Source of the DNA: an uncultured Pseudomonadota bacterium
GTDB taxonomy: Bacteria; Pseudomonadota; Gammaproteobacteria; Steroidobacterales; Steroidobacteraceae
Direction: 5' to 3'
Length of the DNA: 36,000 nucleotides
Assembly: GCA_903884105.1 (NCBI GenBank)
Contig: CAISDJ010000117.1
Location: 1 to 36,000 of the forward strand
In this document: positions 32,601 to 36,000 of the stretch, one piece after another
Layout: each line of letters opens with the position of its first letter
How positions within the stretch are numbered: position 1 is the first letter of the stretch
Notes under the pieces: generated by a model
What the model was told of the DNA's origin: nothing
Seen by the model: only the letters and a program-made list of their open reading frames with translations
Database searches by the model: none
Program-made: the position numbers and the translations under genes

Positions 32601-35416
32601 TGCAGGAGGAGCCAGCGCCCAAGCCGGACGCCCTCTCCGGCACGGACACTTCACTCGCGCTCGGCGACGAGGTTGCTGAGGTCGAACTCGATCTGGGTAC
32701 CGAGTCCGCACCGACCCATGTCGATGCCACCGATCCTGCCTCGCTGGAGGTTGACGCTGGCGAGGGCACCATTGTCGTCGAGGAAGGGGTTTTCGACGAG
32801 GATGTCACTCTGTCTCGGGAGAGTGATTCCTTCCTGGCACTGACCGATGGTCAGGTGGAGGCGCCAGCAATCGTGGCACCCGTCGCTGCGGCTGCCTCCT
32901 CTCCCGCTGACCTGGGTCCGGATGAGGAGTTTGACGCTGATGTCGCCTCCATCTTTACGGAAGAGGCCACCGAGCTGCTCGAGGCTGCCGACACTGCGCT
33001 CACGGGCTGGTCTCAGGACCAGGCCGACGGCGCTAACATTTTTGAATTCAAGCGCGCCTTGCATACCCTGAAGGGCGGCGCCCGCATGGCAGGCATTCGC
33101 GCCATGGGCGACCTCAGTCATGAGGTCGAGTCGTTCATGCTCGCAATCGAAAACCGCAGCGTCCGCGCGGACCAGAATGTGTTCGCAACGATGCGGGCAA
33201 GCCTGGACGAGCTGCATCACATGCGCGATGCCGTCGCGCAGGGAAAGCGGGTCCCGCACGCCCGCGACCTGATCGAACGCATCCGTTCGCTCACGAGCGG
33301 CGCGCATTTCGACGCCGACATGGACGCGGAACTGAATGCGGCCCAGAAGCCTGCCGAGGCCACCGCGGCTCCTGTCGAAACGCAACGCGCACTCGTCGGG
33401 AAGGCACATCCTTGGGTTACGGCGGCGCTTCCGCCGGTCGTCGAGCAGGCGTTGATTCGTCCATGGGAATCCGCGAGCGTCGCAACAGCAAGCGATACGA
33501 ACGACGCGGAGGACGACGCCGAGGCTTCGCTGTCTGCTGCAGAGCAGGAATTTCAGCCACTTGCCTTGCCCCCGGGACGCGAGCCCCAGGTGCAGGAACG
33601 CCACGAAGTGGCGCGCGTCGATGCAGACTTGCTTGATACGCTGCTCAACAATGCGGGCGAAGTCAGCATCTTCCGGTCGCGCCTTGAGCAGCAGGTCGGC
33701 TCCATCGAATTCAACCTCGCCGAGCTCAGTCGCACGGTCACGCGCCTCAAGGACCAGCTGCGCAAGCTGGAGATGGAAACCGAAGCGCAGGTATTGCATC
33801 GTCACCAGCAGGAAACGGGGGGTCGTGCCGATTTCGATCCGCTCGAACTCGACCGCTATTCCAGTATCCAGCAGCTGTCGCGCGCCCTGGCCGAATCAGT
33901 CAGCGATGTCGGCAGCATCGAAGGGTTGCTGGAAACGCTGACTCGAGAAGGTCAGAACCTGTTGATGCAGCAGGCGCGCGTCGTCACCGAGTTGCAGAGT
34001 GGCCTCATGCGCACGCGCATGGTGCCGTTCCAGCGCCACGAGCAGCGACTCAGCCGTCTCGTCCGCCAGGTCGCCACGGATACCGGCAAGCAGGCCGAGC
34101 TCCTGGTCACGGGGGCATCGGGTGAGCTTGATCGGCAGGTGCTTGAACGCATGCTTCCCCCGTTCGAGCACATGCTTCGCAACGCGGTGGTACACGGCAT
34201 CGAGACGCCCGACGAGCGCGCCGCCGCCGGCAAGCCGGAGATGGGCACAATCAAGGTGAGCCTGGCGCGTGAAGGCGCTGAAATCGTCATCGTCATTGAA
34301 GATGACGGGCGTGGCATCGATGTGCAGGCCGTCCGGGAGCGGGCCCGCAGCCGCGGGCTCCTGCAGGCCGGTCGAGTCCTGACAGATGAAGAAGCGCTGC
34401 AGCTGATTCTGGAGCCCGGCTTCAGCACTGCCAGCAGCGTCACGCAACACGCCGGTCGCGGCGTCGGCATGGATGTGGTCGTCACGGAGATCAAGAAGCT
34501 GGGCGGCGCGTTGTTCACGCAGTCCACTCATGGCCACGGCACCCGCTTTACGGTGCGACTGCCGTTCACTCTGGCCATCAGCCAGGCGCTCGTCGTGAGA
34601 GTCACCGATGAACTGTATGCACTGCCGTTACCCACGGTTGAAGGCGTCAGCCGGGTCTCCCGTAAGGAAGTGCTGCAACACCTTGCCGAAGCGGAGCCCA
34701 CGTACAGCTACGGCGGACAGGTCTACCGGTTCCAGTACCTGGGGTCGTTCCTCGGTGCGGGACCGTCCGTGCTGCCGGAGACGGAGGCGCCGCTGCCCGT
34801 GATCCTGATTCGGGCGGGCGAGCACTCAACGGCGCTGGTCACCGATGAACTCGTTGGCAGCCGCGAGATCGTCGTCAAGTCGGTCGGTCCGCAGATCGCG
34901 AGTATCCGCGGGATCTCGGGCGCCACGATTCTCGGTGACGGCCGGATTGTCATCATTCTCGACATGGGTGCGCTGGTGCGTTCGGAGTGGCGATCGCGGG
35001 CCGCCGTTCCGCAGCGGGTGACGGAAGACCGTCGCACGTTTGTGCTGGTCGTCGACGATTCCATTACGGTCCGCCGCGTGACGCAGCGACTGCTGGAGCG
35101 CAACGGCATGCGCGTGATGACCGCAAAGGACGGCGTTGAAGCCTTGGCCGTGTTGCAGGAGCACCTGCCCGATATCATCCTGCTCGATATCGAAATGCCG
35201 CGCATGGACGGTTACGAGCTTGCCCAGCACGTCCGCGCCGACGGGCGCACGGCGTCGATCCCGATCGTGATGATCACGTCGCGCGTCGGCGAGAAGCACC
35301 GTGCTCGCGCCATCGAACTCGGCGTGAACGACTACCTCGGCAAGCCGTACCAGGAAAGCCAGCTGCTCGAGGCGATCGATCCGCTGGTCGAGGCGCATCG
35401 CAGGAGGCAGGCATGA
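29606..35416 (+). CDS. chpA: Hybrid chemotaxis kinase ChpA (CheA-like with Hpt domains and receiver)
   Basis: The 1936-aa protein is the central kinase of the Pil-Chp system. A FimL/Hpt-like N-terminus has a degenerate site (HLHAVHGALR, His 48). Canonical Hpt sites are FHTLKGSGRM (His about 686), CHTLSGIAK (about 843) and LHTLKGGARM (about 1153). An acidic linker (about 960-1110) separates the last two. The P3 dimerisation helix starts near 1333. HATPase boxes are MLRNAVVHGIE (N, about 1526), DDGRGID (G1, about 1566) and GRGVGMD (G2, about 1617). A CheW domain and a receiver (LVVDDS, LLDIEMPRMDG with phospho-Asp about 1861, YLGKPY) follow. It is shorter than the roughly 2470-residue Pseudomonas form. 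The ATG at 29606 has GGAGAG 9 nt upstream. Confidence 0.96.
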   Translation: MSEVSSQILHVVARELATELNDARSALEAFGERQDDVTQLTRCGEHLHAVHGALRVVEVYGAALLAEEMEQAVNYLVETFAEKRHLAEGLDALMRAMVQLPTYLERVLGGGRDMALVLLPLLNDLRATRGSPLLSEGTLLLLNLTSDQQPNPAAPAAGDAVTTVAQWARKVRPRFQVGLLGWIKGERPEQNLDVLARTAEKLEQAATTQPVFQLWWVVGALLESLRDKGLDESASVKRLLGQADREMRRLYQIGEPAYSESPSIELLNNLLYYVARAQSTGPRVSSVRASFRLGELLPVDDQVAQARDSLSAPSVRLMKTVAAAIKEDLARVKDALDIFVRKGATHVEELGAQLEMLKKIGDTLGVLGLGALRDRVQSEIAGLQAIVAQNAPLDDNSLLKVAATLIGIEDGLDEQLIGLIVPSTGDAAAAEGASASSDDTEFRHVTEAVLRECIVNLARIKEAIAMNVERPQDAQPLDQIPQLIHGITAGLLMLGKTRAVEMTEGIASAVAQSLKSGGPRIAPERLDRLADAIVSVEYYMETLQAGRSDPWYMLDNAENCLKVMATLPQLDKPVPPMPIPADYARTVAIEPPPGALDALAEDLEVTTVFDPAAATPAVTKTLVQAHPGGSLPAVLAVSEDKADPEFLELFIEEAKDEIAKLNSLFPRWDENPADQDALVNVRRSFHTLKGSGRMVGAQLIGEVAWSIESLLNRVINKTLPRTPEMMVLLRSAVAAIPELVEQLETGRDPQVDLARIIAAAKSISGVREPTTAPRVQFSPKPQVAAPVAEVAAAPPAAEMDPVLHDIFSKETAAHLATIRNYLVTAHQAAPPHPVTEALHRACHTLSGIAKTAGARQGIKIAEPLNHYIRKLYDGGLGLPQAGLNVLRDAVGAIENVVDHISENTGFFSTHVSIIARLEELERAADLDLSARTEVPVFTMRVPVPSFASETVAPESDTSESAILRVLQLEAMESEPVSTDASDEFLLLDSDDASDIDFLLQEEPAPKPDALSGTDTSLALGDEVAEVELDLGTESAPTHVDATDPASLEVDAGEGTIVVEEGVFDEDVTLSRESDSFLALTDGQVEAPAIVAPVAAAASSPADLGPDEEFDADVASIFTEEATELLEAADTALTGWSQDQADGANIFEFKRALHTLKGGARMAGIRAMGDLSHEVESFMLAIENRSVRADQNVFATMRASLDELHHMRDAVAQGKRVPHARDLIERIRSLTSGAHFDADMDAELNAAQKPAEATAAPVETQRALVGKAHPWVTAALPPVVEQALIRPWESASVATASDTNDAEDDAEASLSAAEQEFQPLALPPGREPQVQERHEVARVDADLLDTLLNNAGEVSIFRSRLEQQVGSIEFNLAELSRTVTRLKDQLRKLEMETEAQVLHRHQQETGGRADFDPLELDRYSSIQQLSRALAESVSDVGSIEGLLETLTREGQNLLMQQARVVTELQSGLMRTRMVPFQRHEQRLSRLVRQVATDTGKQAELLVTGASGELDRQVLERMLPPFEHMLRNAVVHGIETPDERAAAGKPEMGTIKVSLAREGAEIVIVIEDDGRGIDVQAVRERARSRGLLQAGRVLTDEEALQLILEPGFSTASSVTQHAGRGVGMDVVVTEIKKLGGALFTQSTHGHGTRFTVRLPFTLAISQALVVRVTDELYALPLPTVEGVSRVSRKEVLQHLAEAEPTYSYGGQVYRFQYLGSFLGAGPSVLPETEAPLPVILIRAGEHSTALVTDELVGSREIVVKSVGPQIASIRGISGATILGDGRIVIILDMGALVRSEWRSRAAVPQRVTEDRRTFVLVVDDSITVRRVTQRLLERNGMRVMTAKDGVEALAVLQEHLPDIILLDIEMPRMDGYELAQHVRADGRTASIPIVMITSRVGEKHRARAIELGVNDYLGKPYQESQLLEAIDPLVEAHRRRQA

Positions 35417-35886
35417 ACGAAATCCCCACCAACGAACTGTTCAGCCTGCTCGTGCCGCTGGCCGAGGAGCGGTTGATCGTGCCTCGTGCCTGTGTCGCGG
35501 AAGTCGTCACCTGGCAGGCGCCGGAACCGATGGAAGGCGCGCCGCCGTGGTATCTCGGCACCATCAACTGGAGTGGCCGGCCCGTGCCGGTGATCTCTTT
35601 CGAAGCCACCTGTGGACATGCCATGCCGCCGCCAGGCGGGCGGACGCGCATCGTGATCCTCGTCGCCCTGACCTCGAAGTTGACGGGCGGCTACTTCGGC
35701 ATCGTGACGCAGGGCTTCCCGCAGCTGGTGCGGGTCAACAATGACGTCCTGAAGCCCGACACCACCCGGATCTTCCCCGAGCGCATGCCTGTCCTCTGCC
35801 AGGTGAGCATGTTGAATGAGTCGCCGCTGATCCCCGACTTCGAGCGGCTCGAGCAGATGATCAGCGAAGAGACGAGAGCCGCGTAG
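35413..35886 (+). CDS. chpC: CheW-like chemotaxis protein ChpC
   Basis: The 157-aa CheW-domain protein carries LFSLLVPLAEERLIVPRACVAEV, PWYLGTINWSGRPVPVISFE and RIVILVALTSK, with the ChpC-type C-terminal PDFERLEQMI. It would bring additional receptors or inputs to ChpA. AGGAGG lies 5 nt upstream and the ATG overlaps the chpA stop (ATGA). In Pseudomonas chpB (a methylesterase gene) lies between chpA and chpC; here it is missing. Confidence 0.93.
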   Translation: MNEIPTNELFSLLVPLAEERLIVPRACVAEVVTWQAPEPMEGAPPWYLGTINWSGRPVPVISFEATCGHAMPPPGGRTRIVILVALTSKLTGGYFGIVTQGFPQLVRVNNDVLKPDTTRIFPERMPVLCQVSMLNESPLIPDFERLEQMISEETRAA

Positions 35887-35895
35887 CAGCCAAAA

Positions 35896-35925
35896 GAAAA
35901 CGGGGACACGACGGTCCCCGTTTTC
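35896..35925 (+). terminator. Intrinsic terminator of the pil-chp operon
   Basis: A 12-bp stem (GAAAACGGGGAC / GTCCCCGTTTTC) with a 6-nt loop begins 10 nt after the chpC stop. The A and T tracts at its base make it work in both directions, fitting the convergent gene that follows. Confidence 0.88.
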
Positions 35926-35949
35926 CAGCGCAGTGTGCTGGCGCTGATC

Positions 35950-36000
35950 CTACTTCGACATCTCGCTCGGCCGCAACCAGAGCGCCAGCAGCGCACCCAC
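35950..36000 (-). CDS. 3' end of a convergent gene (partial)
   Basis: On the minus strand an open frame enters from the right edge and ends at TAG (35950-35952) with a tail reading VGALLALWLRPSEMSK. A hydrophobic helix followed by a short basic tail suggests a membrane protein such as a transporter. Only 16 residues are visible, so identity is unknown. The bidirectional terminator at 35896-35925 supports a gene ending here. Confidence 0.45.
   Translation of the reverse strand: MGALLALWLRPSEMSK

Noticed and set aside
1-36000. CRISPR array, prophage, transposon ends, tRNA or rRNA genes
   Set aside because: I looked for regular spaced repeats, integrase/transposase motifs and cloverleaf-like sequences and found none. 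A tRNA scan would settle the last point.

Overview
This is a high-GC chromosomal segment that looks gammaproteobacterial. The right half follows the gene order of the Pseudomonas pilT-to-chp region: a DUF4426 gene, yggT, proC, yggS / pilT, pilU ... pyrB, ruvX, yqgE, a tonB-like gene, gshB / pilG, pilH, pilI, pilJ, chpA, chpC. The left half (iron-uptake and DUF-family genes) resembles Steroidobacter/Nevskia/Xanthomonad-type genomes, but I cannot fix the family from this window. No rRNA, tRNA, CRISPR array, IS element or prophage was seen.

Layout. (1) 101-4597, plus strand: a secreted SUMF1-fold protein without the FGE cysteines; dmeF, a metal efflux pump; a DUF1289 gene and an RluA-type pseudouridine synthase, joined to dmeF by overlaps; an unknown 142-aa gene; an exported DUF6152 protein. 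(2) 4766-12637: an iron or metallophore uptake region. It holds a TonB-dependent receptor, a macro-domain protein on the minus strand, the overlapping trio DUF3649 / PepSY-TM / DUF3325, a decayed ECF sigma factor gene, an intact YCII/DGPF-like gene and a second PepSY-TM protein. (3) 12783-14953: an alpha/beta hydrolase coupled to a TerB-like protein, then HU and a DUF4426 lipoprotein on the minus strand. (4) 15084-17197, minus: yggS-proC-yggT. (5) 17344-20729, plus: three consecutive PilT/PilU-family retraction ATPases. (6) 20749-25804, minus: gshB, tonB-like, yqgE, ruvX, pyrB and a PyrK-like ferredoxin reductase-type subunit. (7) 26079-35886, plus: the Pil-Chp chemosensory operon pilG-pilH-pilI-pilJ-chpA-chpC, closed by a strong terminator.

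How the genes work together. The retraction ATPases power type IV pili, and the Pil-Chp array controls them through PilG and PilH. The tonB-like gene between them has a Pseudomonas counterpart linked to twitching. In the iron region the receptor would import a metallophore, and the PepSY/DUF3649/DUF3325 membrane proteins are probable inner-membrane partners, perhaps for reductive release of metal. The adjacent ECF gene has lost its function.

Most interesting points: a third PilT-like ATPase directly after pilU; an ECF sigma pseudogene broken by deletions and two Tyr-to-stop changes beside an intact DGPF-like partner; a ChpA with few phosphotransfer domains and no pilK or chpB in the operon; PyrK coupled to pyrB; and a stand-alone TARG1/DarG-like macro domain inside the iron region. 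None of these is proven to be a new system.
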